The notes: a model not told the origin generated them from the letters alone. Numbered from the stretch's first letter, positions 18,603-28,186 are shown. The stretch: 42,427 nt of DNA from Aquisalinus sp. (GCA_022763115.1 JALEGJ010000070.1:1-42427), one strand, 5' to 3'. Numbers and translations are program-made.

Positions 18603-21600
18603 ATGTTTGGATCCATCCTCCGCTTCGAACTTGGCTATCAGTTGCGTGGCCCTGTTTTCATTGCAATCTTCCTGATTTTCGGCCTGCTGACATTTGGTGG
18701 CGTGACGCTTGACAATGTCTCTATCGGCGGCACTGGCGCGGTCAATGTCAACTCACCTTATGCAGCGGCTCTCAACATGCTAATCTGGAGTCTGTTCGGG
18801 ATGATTATCCCGACGGCGTTTCTTTCTTCGGGTATTTTGCGTGATAAAGGTTTTGTTACGGAGGAAATGTTTGGCGCGACTCCTGTGAACCGCCGCACCT
18901 TCATGCTGGCCCGGTTCGCAGGCGGCTATCTGGTAACGATGCTCGCCTTTGCCGCTGTGCCGATCTTCTTTCTCCTGGGCTCTGTGATGCCGTGGCTCGA
19001 TCCAGAGTCAGTTGGCCCGTTTAATCCGGGGCAGGTGTTCTATATCTTTGCCCTGTTTGGCATCCCCAATATGCTGATTATCGGCATGATCCTTTTCTCG
19101 GTCGCCAACTTTACCCGTTCGACCATTGCGACTTACGTGGCATTGGTGGGTGTTCTGATTGTCTACTTTATTGGCAACGCGCTGGTGAATGACCCTGAAC
19201 TTGCTCGCCTGATGGCATTGCTTGACCCCCTTGGCCTGCAGGCTTTTGGGGAGGTTACACGCTACTGGACAGCGTTTGAGCGCAACACGCAAGTGCCACC
19301 TCTTGAAGGCATCATGCTTGAAAACCGATTGCTCTGGCTCGCAATCGGTGTTGGCCTTTTGCTTCTCAATGTTTTCTTTTTCCCGAATGGCTTTTCGGGC
19401 TCTCCTGTGAAACGCAAAAGCAAGACGGGCACAGCCGAGGAGCCATTTATTCCAACTGCCGTGCAGTTACCCACCCTGACACCTGCCTTCACAGGTGGTA
19501 CCTCACGCTATCAGTTCTGGCGACGGACACGTTTTGAAACAATGGGCGTGGTGCGGAATATTGCCTTCTGGGTGTTGCTGGCGCTTGGCATCTTCAATTC
19601 GCTAGGCGGGTTGATGAACCTCAGTGCCATTTATGGCACGCCTTCCTATCCAATCACCCGCATCATGGTCGATGTCCTGCTGAGCACATTTTCCATCGTC
19701 CCGCTCATTATAGCCATCTATTATGCGGCTGAACTTGTCTGGCGTGAACGCTCGGTCAAATTTTCAGAGATCATTGATGCCACCCCGGCCCCGAACTGGG
19801 TCTTCGTATTATCCAAGTTTCTGGCCATGGTTCTGGTGCTCGCGGCACTCGTCATCACCAGCATGCTGACGGCTGTGCTCGTGCAGTTGAGCATGGGATA
19901 TGACAATCTGGAACTTGGTCAGTATGCGCTGCGCCTGGGCGTCGACTTCATGGCCGGCTTCACCATTCTGGCTGTCATCGCCATATTTGCGCAGGTTTTC
20001 TTCAACAATCGCTGGGCCGGTATGATTGCGATGCTGGTCTATCTGATTGGCACACTGGTATTGTTTAATCTCGGCTTTGAAGACGGTCTGTTCATTCCCG
20101 GCTCTATCCCCGGTGCCCCCTATTCCGACATGAATGGTTATGGCCACTACCTGGGCATCACGGCGTGGTGGACACTTTACTGGGGCTTTTTTGGCGTCTT
20201 CCTCATTGTTCTGACGTATTTGCTCTGGAGTCGTGGTGCTCTTGAATCGATCGGCACACGTATTGCCGGTTTACCCGGCCAGTTCCGGGGTGGCGCTGCC
20301 ATTGCTGGCAGTCTTGCTCTTATTGGCTTCGTCGCCACAGGCGCCTGGATTTACAACAACACACATATCCGCAACACCTATTTTACATCTGAAATGGGGC
20401 GTGACCGGGCCGAGGCTTACGAGCGCACATGGGGCGAGGTCGACACGGCACGGCAGCCAAAAATCACAGATGTAGATGTGGCCCTAGATATCTTCCCCTC
20501 CAGCCGCGCCTATGACGTGCGCATTGAATATATGCTGGAGAACAAGACCGACGCACCGATCAGCGAGGTTCACATTGATTACGCTTGGGGCGCTCGGTTG
20601 ATCTCACAAGAAATGGAAGGCGCTCGCCTCACCACAAACGATCCGACCATGAACCATTACGTGTTCACGACCAATAGGCCGATGCAACCGGGTGAGCGGC
20701 TGGCTTTCACCGCGGAAATTCAAAACCGTAATCCCGGCTTCAGAAATGCAGGCAATCAGACAACTACGAACTATAACGGCACGTTCATCCCTAGTGGCGA
20801 GAGCCTGCCCGGCATTGGCATAAACCCCGGCAAATTTCTCGCTAATCGGCAGCAACGTCGCCAACGCGGACTGCCGCCACAGGATCGTATTCCGAAGCTG
20901 GAAGATGAAAGTCAGTGGTCAACCAATGCACTGCGGGGTGATAGCGACTGGGTTACTTTCGCAGCCACAGTTTCCACGGAGCCGGACCAGATTGCCATGG
21001 CACCTGGTTATCTGGAGCGCGAGTGGACAGAGAACGGTCGGCGATATTTCCGTTATGTGATGGACGCGCCGATCCAGAATTTTTATTCCTTCCTCTCTGC
21101 CCGCTATGAAGTCGCCGAAGACACCTGGCGCGATGTGGACCTGCAAGTGCTTTATCATCCCGAGCACGGCTATAATGTCGAACGCATGATGCAGTCGATG
21201 AAAGACTCCTTCGACTATTTTACCGAAGCCTTTTCGGCATATCAGTATCGGCAAATGCGTATTCTGGAATTCCCGGCCTACGCAACCTTTGCACAGTCAT
21301 TTCCAAATACTGTACCGTATTCGGAGAGTATCGGTTTCATTGCTGACCTGCGCGACAAGCGAAACCTTGACTACGTGTACTATGTAACTTCCCACGAGAT
21401 GGCGCACCAGTGGTGGGGGCATCAATTGTCAGCTGCGAATGTTCAGGGCGTTACCATGCTGATTGAAACATTTTCCCAATACGCCGCGCTGATGGTTATG
21501 GAACAGGAATATGGCGAAGAGCATATGCGCCGCTTCTTGAAATGGGAACTTGATTCCTATTTGCGCGGCAGAGGCGTGGAGGCGCGCGCAGAACTGCCGC

Positions 21601-22187
21601 TCTATCGGGTCGAGAACCAGGGGTATATCCATTACCGTAAAGGCTCTCTCGTGATGTATGCCCTCAAGGATTATGTCGGTGAAGACGTAGTCAATCGTTC
21701 TCAGTCACGTATGCTGAACGAATGGGCTTACAAATCAGACCCCTACCCGCGCTCTGTTGATTATCTCAGAATTCTGCGCGAGGAAGCAGGTCCCGAGCAT
21801 GACCAGCTCATTACGGACCTTTTTGAAAAAATCATGCTCTGGGATATGCGTGTGGAGAACGCGACAACCACACAAAATGCGGACGGCAGCTGGGATGTTT
21901 CCCTAATTATCGAGGCCCGCAAACTGGAAGCCAATGACCAGGGCGCGGAAACAGAAGTCTCCCTCGACATGATGATTGACGTGGGTCTTTTCTCTGAAAA
22001 TCTGCGCGATGTGTATGAAGGTACAGAGCACATTCTGTCATTCGGTAAACAACGCATCGTTTCAGGCACTAACGAATTTACTTTCACCGTGGCCGAGCAA
22101 CCTCAATATGCTGGTATTGATCCGTACAACAAACTGGTGGATCGGAATTCGGATGACAATCTACGCCGGGTTGATGTAGCTGAGTAG
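18603..22187 (+). CDS. ABC-2 permease fused to an M1-family zinc aminopeptidase domain
   Basis: A 1194-residue fusion. The first about 590 residues hold two sets of about six membrane helices (for example at about 18-40, 50-75 and 320-345), as in ABC-2 permeases. The rest is a gluzincin M1 peptidase domain with the zinc site HEMAHQWW (His931, Glu932, His935) and a likely third ligand Glu955 in LIETFSQYAALM. The peptidase part follows the last helix (about 570-590), so it probably faces the periplasm. Such fusions beside an ABC ATPase gene are known in proteobacteria and bacteroidetes, but transport substrate and peptidase target are not established. A periplasmic peptidase coupled to an exporter or extruder is inferred. 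Confidence 0.88.
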   Translation: MFGSILRFELGYQLRGPVFIAIFLIFGLLTFGGVTLDNVSIGGTGAVNVNSPYAAALNMLIWSLFGMIIPTAFLSSGILRDKGFVTEEMFGATPVNRRTFMLARFAGGYLVTMLAFAAVPIFFLLGSVMPWLDPESVGPFNPGQVFYIFALFGIPNMLIIGMILFSVANFTRSTIATYVALVGVLIVYFIGNALVNDPELARLMALLDPLGLQAFGEVTRYWTAFERNTQVPPLEGIMLENRLLWLAIGVGLLLLNVFFFPNGFSGSPVKRKSKTGTAEEPFIPTAVQLPTLTPAFTGGTSRYQFWRRTRFETMGVVRNIAFWVLLALGIFNSLGGLMNLSAIYGTPSYPITRIMVDVLLSTFSIVPLIIAIYYAAELVWRERSVKFSEIIDATPAPNWVFVLSKFLAMVLVLAALVITSMLTAVLVQLSMGYDNLELGQYALRLGVDFMAGFTILAVIAIFAQVFFNNRWAGMIAMLVYLIGTLVLFNLGFEDGLFIPGSIPGAPYSDMNGYGHYLGITAWWTLYWGFFGVFLIVLTYLLWSRGALESIGTRIAGLPGQFRGGAAIAGSLALIGFVATGAWIYNNTHIRNTYFTSEMGRDRAEAYERTWGEVDTARQPKITDVDVALDIFPSSRAYDVRIEYMLENKTDAPISEVHIDYAWGARLISQEMEGARLTTNDPTMNHYVFTTNRPMQPGERLAFTAEIQNRNPGFRNAGNQTTTNYNGTFIPSGESLPGIGINPGKFLANRQQRRQRGLPPQDRIPKLEDESQWSTNALRGDSDWVTFAATVSTEPDQIAMAPGYLEREWTENGRRYFRYVMDAPIQNFYSFLSARYEVAEDTWRDVDLQVLYHPEHGYNVERMMQSMKDSFDYFTEAFSAYQYRQMRILEFPAYATFAQSFPNTVPYSESIGFIADLRDKRNLDYVYYVTSHEMAHQWWGHQLSAANVQGVTMLIETFSQYAALMVMEQEYGEEHMRRFLKWELDSYLRGRGVEARAELPLYRVENQGYIHYRKGSLVMYALKDYVGEDVVNRSQSRMLNEWAYKSDPYPRSVDYLRILREEAGPEHDQLITDLFEKIMLWDMRVENATTTQNADGSWDVSLIIEARKLEANDQGAETEVSLDMMIDVGLFSENLRDVYEGTEHILSFGKQRIVSGTNEFTFTVAEQPQYAGIDPYNKLVDRNSDDNLRRVDVAE

Positions 22188-22321
22188 ATCTCATCTCCTA
22201 CTCCGCAAAACAAACACTTATGTTAGAAGTTACACTCACCGCTTTCTTGGACACGCCCGCGTGGTAAAGGCCATATGATCGACTAATTCAACCTGATAAC
22301 CCTGCCAGATGCAGAATGACC

Positions 22322-22349
22322 TTAACATTATGGTGCCAAGAATTATACT
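22322..22349 (+). promoter_or_regulatory. Predicted sigma-70 promoter for the DUF6445-like gene
   Basis: TTAACA (five of six) and TATACT (five of six) are separated by 16 bp, 35 bp before the ATG at 22385. The 197-bp gap after the ABC fusion gene is AT-rich and supports an independent transcription unit. Confidence 0.45.
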
Positions 22350-22384
22350 TACGGCTATATACAGAAAAGGGATAGAATTACGTC

Positions 22385-23005
22385 ATGCACATGACTCATC
22401 TAATTATCGATGATTTCTTCAACAATCCGGATGAAATCAGGGAGATGGCTTTATCTCTTGATTATCCCCCGCGGCCTCCCAAGGCCTATTATCCAGGACG
22501 TAACTCTGGGCAACCACTGCCATTACGGGGTGTTGAAAGAATGATGGGAGATATTGTGCATGAACCCAATTTGGTTGTTGCTCCGAACTCTTCACACGCG
22601 CACCCGAGGCTGGCGCTTGAAGGTGATCAATCACGCGCAAGCATTCATACAGATTACTGCCACTGGTCAGCATTGATCTATTTAACACCGGATGAGTATT
22701 GTCAGGGAGGCACGCACTTCTTTCGTCACAAAAAAACAGGCTGGGATATGGCTCCAGTCTTTCCAGGCGTCGCCGAAGCTGCCGGATACCCTGATGCTAA
22801 TACAGCCTTGCACACAATTATGAATGAAGAGCATAATGACAGGACAAAGTGGACTGAAACGATGACCATACCGATGAAATACAACCGAATGGTTGTTTTC
22901 CGGGGTTATTTGTTTCATGATGCTGGCGTATCATTTGGTAAAACACCTGAAACCGGAAGACTCATATTACCCTTATTTTTTGAGAATATGAATCCTACCG
23001 GATAA
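22385..23005 (+). CDS. DUF6445-like protein, possible non-haem iron oxygenase fold
   Basis: A 206-residue soluble protein. The opening IIDDFFNNPDEIREMALSLD and YPGRNSG resemble DUF6445 from memory. The motif HTD (His88, Asp90), a later His178 in YLFHDAG and Arg192 in TGRL follow the HxD...H...R layout of 2-oxoglutarate/Fe(II) oxygenases, so a hydroxylase-like fold is plausible; no substrate can be given. From memory, DUF6445 genes often sit near tryptophan-halogenase-like and TonB-receptor genes, but none is seen here. The ATG at 22385 has AAAGGGA about 12 bp upstream. Its codons are more AT-rich than those of the neighbours, hinting at later acquisition. Confidence 0.62.
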   Translation: MHMTHLIIDDFFNNPDEIREMALSLDYPPRPPKAYYPGRNSGQPLPLRGVERMMGDIVHEPNLVVAPNSSHAHPRLALEGDQSRASIHTDYCHWSALIYLTPDEYCQGGTHFFRHKKTGWDMAPVFPGVAEAAGYPDANTALHTIMNEEHNDRTKWTETMTIPMKYNRMVVFRGYLFHDAGVSFGKTPETGRLILPLFFENMNPTG

Positions 23006-23127
23006 AGCAACCCTTCTATCAAAGCTTAACAAAAAAATTGTGGTTATGATTGGCGGGCCAGTCGGCTGAAATATCAACCCGGTAATGTGCGAACTACTCA
23101 AAAAGTATGACCAAGGCCAGCCCTCAC

Positions 23128-23541
23128 TCAGCTCTGCGACATTTTCACCATCTGGGTTTGAGTGACGATAGCGGCGAGCTTGCCGTCTGCGCGCATGATG
23201 CGTGTCTGCCAGACCTGTGTTGAGCGCCCCACATGCAGCGGCGTCGCCTCTGCTACGGCAGTTTCACCTGCCGGAACAGAGCTCATGAAGTTGGTCTTGC
23301 TTTCAATCGTTGTGGTCATCGCTCCTGGTGGCAAATTAAGGATGGTTCCCATGGCGCCGAGATTATCTGCAAGCGCCATAATAGCACCGCCGTGAAGTAT
23401 TGGCGTGGCAGTGGTCAATTCCTCCGGCACGGGTAACTCAGCGACAACCTTATCCTTTGTGGCGCTGATTACCCTCATGCCCAATAGTTTGGCGAAGGGT
23501 GGGGCCATCTTGTTAAAGGCATCTTTCATGTCATCTGTCAT
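23128..23541 (-). CDS. PaaI-family hotdog thioesterase (second of a pair)
   Basis: A 137-residue hotdog-fold thioesterase that hydrolyses acyl-CoA thioesters; substrate unknown. The family motif HGGAIMALADNLGAMG (about residues 50-65) and the strand with TTTIESKTNFMSSVPAG are clear. The ATG at 23541 is used because AAGGAG sits 8 bp upstream; a GTG nine bases earlier overlaps that site. It lies 5 bp after the stop of the first thioesterase, with its ribosome site inside that gene's end. Confidence 0.87.
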   Translation of the reverse strand: MTDDMKDAFNKMAPPFAKLLGMRVISATKDKVVAELPVPEELTTATPILHGGAIMALADNLGAMGTILNLPPGAMTTTIESKTNFMSSVPAGETAVAEATPLHVGRSTQVWQTRIMRADGKLAAIVTQTQMVKMSQS

Positions 23542-23546
23542 AACCC

Positions 23547-24059
23547 TCACTCCTTCTGCCCTGGGGCACCTGACGGTTGCTGTTTGAGATATTCATCCGC
23601 CCCCAACTCTTCCATCTTGCGAATAGCCTTGGCCGCAGCTGCCTTGGCAATTAACCTGCCGCCTTCATCTGTCCATTCTGCTTCGACAAACCCAGTCGTC
23701 CGCCCACGGCTGACAAGCCGTCCTTCAATACGAATGAGACCATGCTTCATAGGGCGAAACATTCTTGTTGTCAGTTCTGTCGTCGTAAACCATTCGCCAT
23801 CATCCAACGCGCTGGCCATCGTCATGGACACAATATGATCGGAGAAACCGGCAATCCAGCCACCAAAGACACGCGCGCCTTCAATGTCGCGCTGTCCGTC
23901 GTTGGGCCATTCATAAACTGTATGTCCATAGCTGACCTCTTTCAGCCACAGGTCAGGCCGAATGCCGAGATTTTTTAAACCTGGCGGCATCTCCCATGCA
24001 CCAGAACGCATCGCGGTAAAAAATTTTTCCCGTTGTGCAGAAAGTTCAGTACGGCGCAT
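23547..24059 (-). CDS. Hotdog-fold thioesterase-like protein (first of a pair)
   Basis: A 170-residue protein of the PaaI/acyl-CoA thioesterase group. The central ARVFGGWIAGFSDHIVSMTM resembles the hotdog helix with its HGG-like turn (here FGG), and TTTELTTRMFRPMKHGLIRI is the matching strand. The usual catalytic Asp/Asn is less clear than in the downstream paralogue, so the two may differ in substrate or this one may be less active. AAAGGGG stands upstream of the ATG. It follows the MFS gene by 26 bp on the same strand. Confidence 0.72.
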   Translation of the reverse strand: MRRTELSAQREKFFTAMRSGAWEMPPGLKNLGIRPDLWLKEVSYGHTVYEWPNDGQRDIEGARVFGGWIAGFSDHIVSMTMASALDDGEWFTTTELTTRMFRPMKHGLIRIEGRLVSRGRTTGFVEAEWTDEGGRLIAKAAAAKAIRKMEELGADEYLKQQPSGAPGQKE

Positions 24060-24085
24060 CCTTGCCCCTTTCGAAGAAATTATTT

Positions 24086-25243
24086 TCAGATTCTGTCTGC
24101 TTCAGCAGTTAATGTCAGCGCAAGACAAAACGCAGCAAGAGCCACCAGAGCACCAGCGTATCCTACGTCCGGGAGGCTGAATATAAAGATCACAGCGCCT
24201 CCGAGGGCGGCCCCCAAGCCCTGCCCCAGAAAGATCATTGAGCCATTAAAGGCAAAAGCAACCGTTGCAGCAGGGCCTGCCGAGGCAGCAAGCCGAACTT
24301 GAGTGACCGGAGCCATGGCAAATAAAGCTCCTGCGCTGAGCATAGTAACCAACGCAAAGAGAGGAATATCCAGAATGCCAAGTTCAAATCGCATCCCTGC
24401 CACATAAACAATCTGTGTAAAAATTATTACCAAGGCAAGGCCCGCAAGAATCTTCCGGGCGGGTAAAGCAGCCAGCCGGGCACCAAGCGCAAGGCCGATA
24501 ATACTGCCGATACCAACAAAGACTTGCATCGCGGCAATAGTGCCACCGGTAAGCCCGGTGCTAAGGGTTACAACTGGCCCCACAAAGGCAACAGTTGTAA
24601 ATGTGGCGATGAAGGACAGCAATGTCAGCAGCATCAACTTGAGATTAGGACCGCCAAGGGCCAGGCGAAAGGCGCCCGCTGGAGGCGCTGGGGGCAGCAC
24701 ACCCCGGGGGGCAAAAGCAGCGATTGCCGCAAGCGCCAGTGCTGCGATACTTGCAGCAAACCAAAACGAGCCTCGCCAGCCAAAGATGTCTCCAATAACG
24801 CTCCCCATCGGAACGCCGATCAGGAAGGCTATGGTATTGCCGGCAAATATAATAGCCAGGGCGCTGGCCCGCTTTTCCGGCGCCACAAGTCCCACAGCCA
24901 TCATTGATGCCAGCGGCACGGTAAGCGCCCCCAGAAAACCGGCAGCGACACGCGCCGAGACCAATGTCGCAAACCCAGGCGCCAGGGCAGAGGCAACATT
25001 TGTCAGCAGAACAATTGCCATAACAGCGATGAGCAACATTCTGCGATCATATTGACCTGTCAGGCGCGCCAGAACCGGGCCGCCAACAGCGCAGGCGATC
25101 GCAAAAGCTGTCTGTAATTGCCCAGCGGCAGCAATACTCACATCCAGGTCATCTGCCATCGGCTCCAGCAAACCTGTGAAGACATAAGCACTTGTTCCAA
25201 AAGCAAAGGGCGCAAGCGGCAGGATATAAAGGCGCAGATTCAT
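24086..25243 (-). CDS. MFS transporter (drug:H+ antiporter-like)
   Basis: A 385-residue integral membrane protein with about 12 helices. The first-loop motif region GPVLARLTGQYDRR, the helix-4/5 stretch SARVAAGFLGAL and the loop LVAPEKRASAL are typical of the DHA1-like branch of the major facilitator superfamily, often involved in efflux of small molecules or arabinose-type sugars. No substrate can be set. It heads a minus-strand unit with the two thioesterase genes and is divergent from the glutathione peroxidase gene across 124 bp. Confidence 0.87.
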   Translation of the reverse strand: MNLRLYILPLAPFAFGTSAYVFTGLLEPMADDLDVSIAAAGQLQTAFAIACAVGGPVLARLTGQYDRRMLLIAVMAIVLLTNVASALAPGFATLVSARVAAGFLGALTVPLASMMAVGLVAPEKRASALAIIFAGNTIAFLIGVPMGSVIGDIFGWRGSFWFAASIAALALAAIAAFAPRGVLPPAPPAGAFRLALGGPNLKLMLLTLLSFIATFTTVAFVGPVVTLSTGLTGGTIAAMQVFVGIGSIIGLALGARLAALPARKILAGLALVIIFTQIVYVAGMRFELGILDIPLFALVTMLSAGALFAMAPVTQVRLAASAGPAATVAFAFNGSMIFLGQGLGAALGGAVIFIFSLPDVGYAGALVALAAFCLALTLTAEADRI

Positions 25244-25367
25244 ACTGAAGACTTCTGTTTTGATGCAGGGTGGGCCGTCCCCATCAGTAAGTCATGGGAA
25301 AAATGCAGTCAGAATGGCTACCAGATGAAAAACGGTCTATATTCTGACATTACCAAGGAGAGTTCAC

Positions 25368-25901
25368 ATGATCTGGAAAACTTTGATGACCATACTGTTT
25401 TGCCTGCTACCGATCAGGGCTTATGCAGAAGACACCGCAAGCGCCTACGATTTTACCTTTGTGAGCATTTACGGCGAAGAAATGCCAATTTCCCAGTATG
25501 ATGGAAAAGTCCTGCTCGTGGTCAACACCGCTTCCCGTTGCGGCTTTACGCATCAATACGACGACCTGCAGCAATTATGGGAAACTTATGAGCCGCAAGG
25601 TCTGATCGTCATTGGGGTGCCTTCAAATGATTTTGGCAGTCAGGAGCCTGGCTCCGAGCAGGAGATAAAGAAGTTCTGTGAAGCGAATTTCGGCATAAAC
25701 TTTCCGATGACAGAGAAAACCGTTGTGATCGGACGCGATGCCCATCCATTTTATCGCTGGATCAGTGCAGAGAAGGGAGGCCCCCGCTGGAATTTTCACA
25801 AATATCTGATCGGGCGCGATGGCCAGCCCGTAGAAGCCTTTCCATCCTCCGTAGAGCCACTGTCAGAGACGCTGACCAGTGCGATAGAGGGTCTGCTTTA
25901 G
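25368..25901 (+). CDS. Secreted glutathione peroxidase-family protein
   Basis: A 177-residue thiol peroxidase that reduces hydrogen and lipid peroxides. Residues 1-20 form a signal peptide ending RAYA, so it acts in the periplasm, unlike most bacterial homologues, which are cytoplasmic. The tetrad is visible: Cys58 in NTASRCGFT, Gln92 in NDFGSQEPG, and Trp141-Asn142 in RWNFHKYLI. Cys104 in KKFCEANFG fits the resolving cysteine of thioredoxin-dependent members. AAGGAG precedes the ATG. The next gene starts 24 bp later. Confidence 0.92.
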   Translation: MIWKTLMTILFCLLPIRAYAEDTASAYDFTFVSIYGEEMPISQYDGKVLLVVNTASRCGFTHQYDDLQQLWETYEPQGLIVIGVPSNDFGSQEPGSEQEIKKFCEANFGINFPMTEKTVVIGRDAHPFYRWISAEKGGPRWNFHKYLIGRDGQPVEAFPSSVEPLSETLTSAIEGLL

Positions 25902-25925
25902 TCAATGGCAACACGCGACTAAAAA

Positions 25926-26246
25926 ATGCACTGGGTATTGACCATTATTGTTTGGGTTTCGCTGCTTGCTCTTATCTTGTCAGCTCTGTTTGGAGTGCCT
26001 TATCTGTACACAGCAACTGGAGTGGCAGCATTAGTATTTATCCGACATCTTGTAACTTTTGATGATGACATGCCTGGTGGCTGGAGTAACCCGTATGATG
26101 ATAAAGAGATTATGAAAAAATCTCGCAGAGAGCTTGGCATCAAATTTATTGTACTTCTTATCTTATTAGCACTGATCTATATTTTTCCCGCCTTACCTGA
26201 TTTCGGAGACACGCCCTTAATTGGAGAAATATCACTTCCTCAATAG
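25926..26246 (+). CDS. Small membrane protein of unknown function
   Basis: A 106-residue protein with three hydrophobic helices (about 4-24, 26-40 and 72-92) and an acidic, Gly/Asn-containing loop between helices 2 and 3 (TFDDDMPGGWSNPYDDKE). I recognise no family. It lies 24 bp after the peroxidase gene on the same strand and is probably co-transcribed. Its last 7 bp overlap the end of the lytic transglycosylase gene on the other strand. It is AT-rich compared with its neighbours. Confidence 0.65.
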   Translation: MHWVLTIIVWVSLLALILSALFGVPYLYTATGVAALVFIRHLVTFDDDMPGGWSNPYDDKEIMKKSRRELGIKFIVLLILLALIYIFPALPDFGDTPLIGEISLPQ

Positions 26247-27958
26247 TCCAGCCGCTGATAGATCGGCGCTTGCCCGGCAGCGGCGGCATCCCGGGTTGGC
26301 GTGGGCTGACCAAAGCGATCACGATAGATCCACATGTTCGTCATGACATGCTCGACAAAATCCCGTGCTTCGGGGTTGGGAATCGACTCCAGCAGCAGCA
26401 GTTGATCAGTAATACCGGAAGACTGTTTGAAACGACGTAAATTTCCAGGGCCCCAATTATAAGACAAGGCCATGTCAAACAGATTTCCATCTGTATACCG
26501 TGTAAGCAGGCTCTCCACATAAGACTGGCCAAGTTGCATGTTGTAGCCGGGGTCCTCCAGCCTGCTGCGCCCGGAACGATATTGCAGGGAAGGATCACCG
26601 GAGACATAACTTGCTGTGCGGGGCATCAACTGCATCAAGCCGACAGCCCCCACACGGCTGCGCGCATCGGTCATGAATTTGCTCTCTTGGCGGATCAATC
26701 CTAATAGCAGCGCCCGGTCAATTGTATAACCGCCATTGGGTGCGAAATCCGGCACCGGATACAAACCGGGCTGCAGGACATAATTTTCCGGGCGCTCAGC
26801 ATCAGAGGCTAACGCCATGGTGACCTGGGCAGCCCAAAGGTCCAGATCAAAGGCCAGTGCCATCAATGCGGGGTCATCAGGATCTTCCAACTCGCCATGC
26901 GCCCAGCGCAATTCTTCCTGGGCAAGACTATACTGCCCGGCCTGCGCCAAAGCAGCGGCGCGGCGGACACGCTCATTGCGTGCTGCAAGCCCCTGCCAGT
27001 CAGCCTCTGTGAGCGTTGGCGGCGTCCAGTGGAAATCGGCCTTGCGCCCCAACTGGCTCAACGCCAACTGCCCGTAAAACGTGTACGGATATTGAGCAGC
27101 AATATCGAGGTTGACAACGACACTATCAAGATCACCTGTCTTGAGCGCACCGCGCGCTGCCCAGAAGCCTGCTGCCGAGCGCAACTCCGGCTCCTGATAA
27201 GGCATAGCTGCCATACGCGCAAAAAAATCTGCTGCCGAAACGTAGTCACCATCCCGCCAATGGGTTAGGCCCGCAATCCAGTACGACAATACGGCCACAT
27301 CACCATTGCGCCTTGCAACGTCGGTTGCGATCTGTTTCGCCTTCGCTGTTTTCTCATTATAGAAATAGGATGCTGCGATCCATGAGCGGATGCGGTCGTA
27401 CTGCGCCGAGGACAACTGACTTCTATATCGGCTGGCATTAATATAATTAAGCGCCTGGGTTGGGCGATCGTCCTTATTCAGGAATCGAACATAGTTTTCG
27501 ATCCGTTTGACTTCAGCAAGATTGGCGGAGGTGGTATAGTCCTGCTTCAATACAGGGTGCAACCAGCGTTGATCATCGTCCTTGGTACGCCAACGCCGGG
27601 GATTGGGCTGCAAGGGCCGCGCTGCACCGGAAGGACGGCGCTTGGTGGCAAGCGTGTATATCGTATCAGCCCCAGGGTGATCCGTATACGCCTCAAGCCA
27701 ACGCCTTAACTCCGGATAGGACGAGCGGTATGCAGTTGGGTGCATATAGCGCTGATAAAGCACATGCCCCATCAGACTGGTGTCGGACAATTGTCCAATC
27801 AGTCTATCAGCTTCCTGCCACTGACCTTTCTCCTGCACGTCAAATATACGCGTGTAAGTCTCTGCATCTGATGCACTGAGTGGCTGCGCAACTTGCGCAC
27901 TCGCAGAGCCAAAGAAGAAGGCAAGAACACTAACAAGCGAGACAAGGAACCGGATCAT
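26240..27958 (-). CDS. Soluble lytic murein transglycosylase (Slt-type)
   Basis: A 572-residue periplasmic enzyme that cleaves peptidoglycan between MurNAc and GlcNAc to give 1,6-anhydro ends. The signal peptide (1-21, ending SASA) is followed by a long superhelical region of repeats and the SLT domain. The catalytic Glu425 lies in LIRQESKFMTDARS, with the supporting VGAVGLMQLMPRTA and a later ALSYNWGPGNLRRF. The ATG at 27958 has GGGAG just upstream; a TTG three bases earlier is less likely. It is divergent from the UbiB-like gene across 228 bp, which should hold both promoters. Confidence 0.93.
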   Translation of the reverse strand: MIRFLVSLVSVLAFFFGSASAQVAQPLSASDAETYTRIFDVQEKGQWQEADRLIGQLSDTSLMGHVLYQRYMHPTAYRSSYPELRRWLEAYTDHPGADTIYTLATKRRPSGAARPLQPNPRRWRTKDDDQRWLHPVLKQDYTTSANLAEVKRIENYVRFLNKDDRPTQALNYINASRYRSQLSSAQYDRIRSWIAASYFYNEKTAKAKQIATDVARRNGDVAVLSYWIAGLTHWRDGDYVSAADFFARMAAMPYQEPELRSAAGFWAARGALKTGDLDSVVVNLDIAAQYPYTFYGQLALSQLGRKADFHWTPPTLTEADWQGLAARNERVRRAAALAQAGQYSLAQEELRWAHGELEDPDDPALMALAFDLDLWAAQVTMALASDAERPENYVLQPGLYPVPDFAPNGGYTIDRALLLGLIRQESKFMTDARSRVGAVGLMQLMPRTASYVSGDPSLQYRSGRSRLEDPGYNMQLGQSYVESLLTRYTDGNLFDMALSYNWGPGNLRRFKQSSGITDQLLLLESIPNPEARDFVEHVMTNMWIYRDRFGQPTPTRDAAAAGQAPIYQRLDY

Positions 27959-28186
27959 CAAACTCTCCCTTTGATATTTATATCTTACGCCGCTTTGCAG
28001 CCTTGGCTAGAGTCTATCCTACCTCAGGATGCGCCTCGGCAAAGCCTTGCCGGAAATCTCGTACAGACCCAAAAGCGGTTTGCCGCCAGATAACATCCGC
28101 GTCTGACGAAATGCTGTCACAAAGACGAGGCACATCTATATCTTGGTGAAACAGGCTAAATAGCAGGGTCAGGGCCCAAGGTTCAC

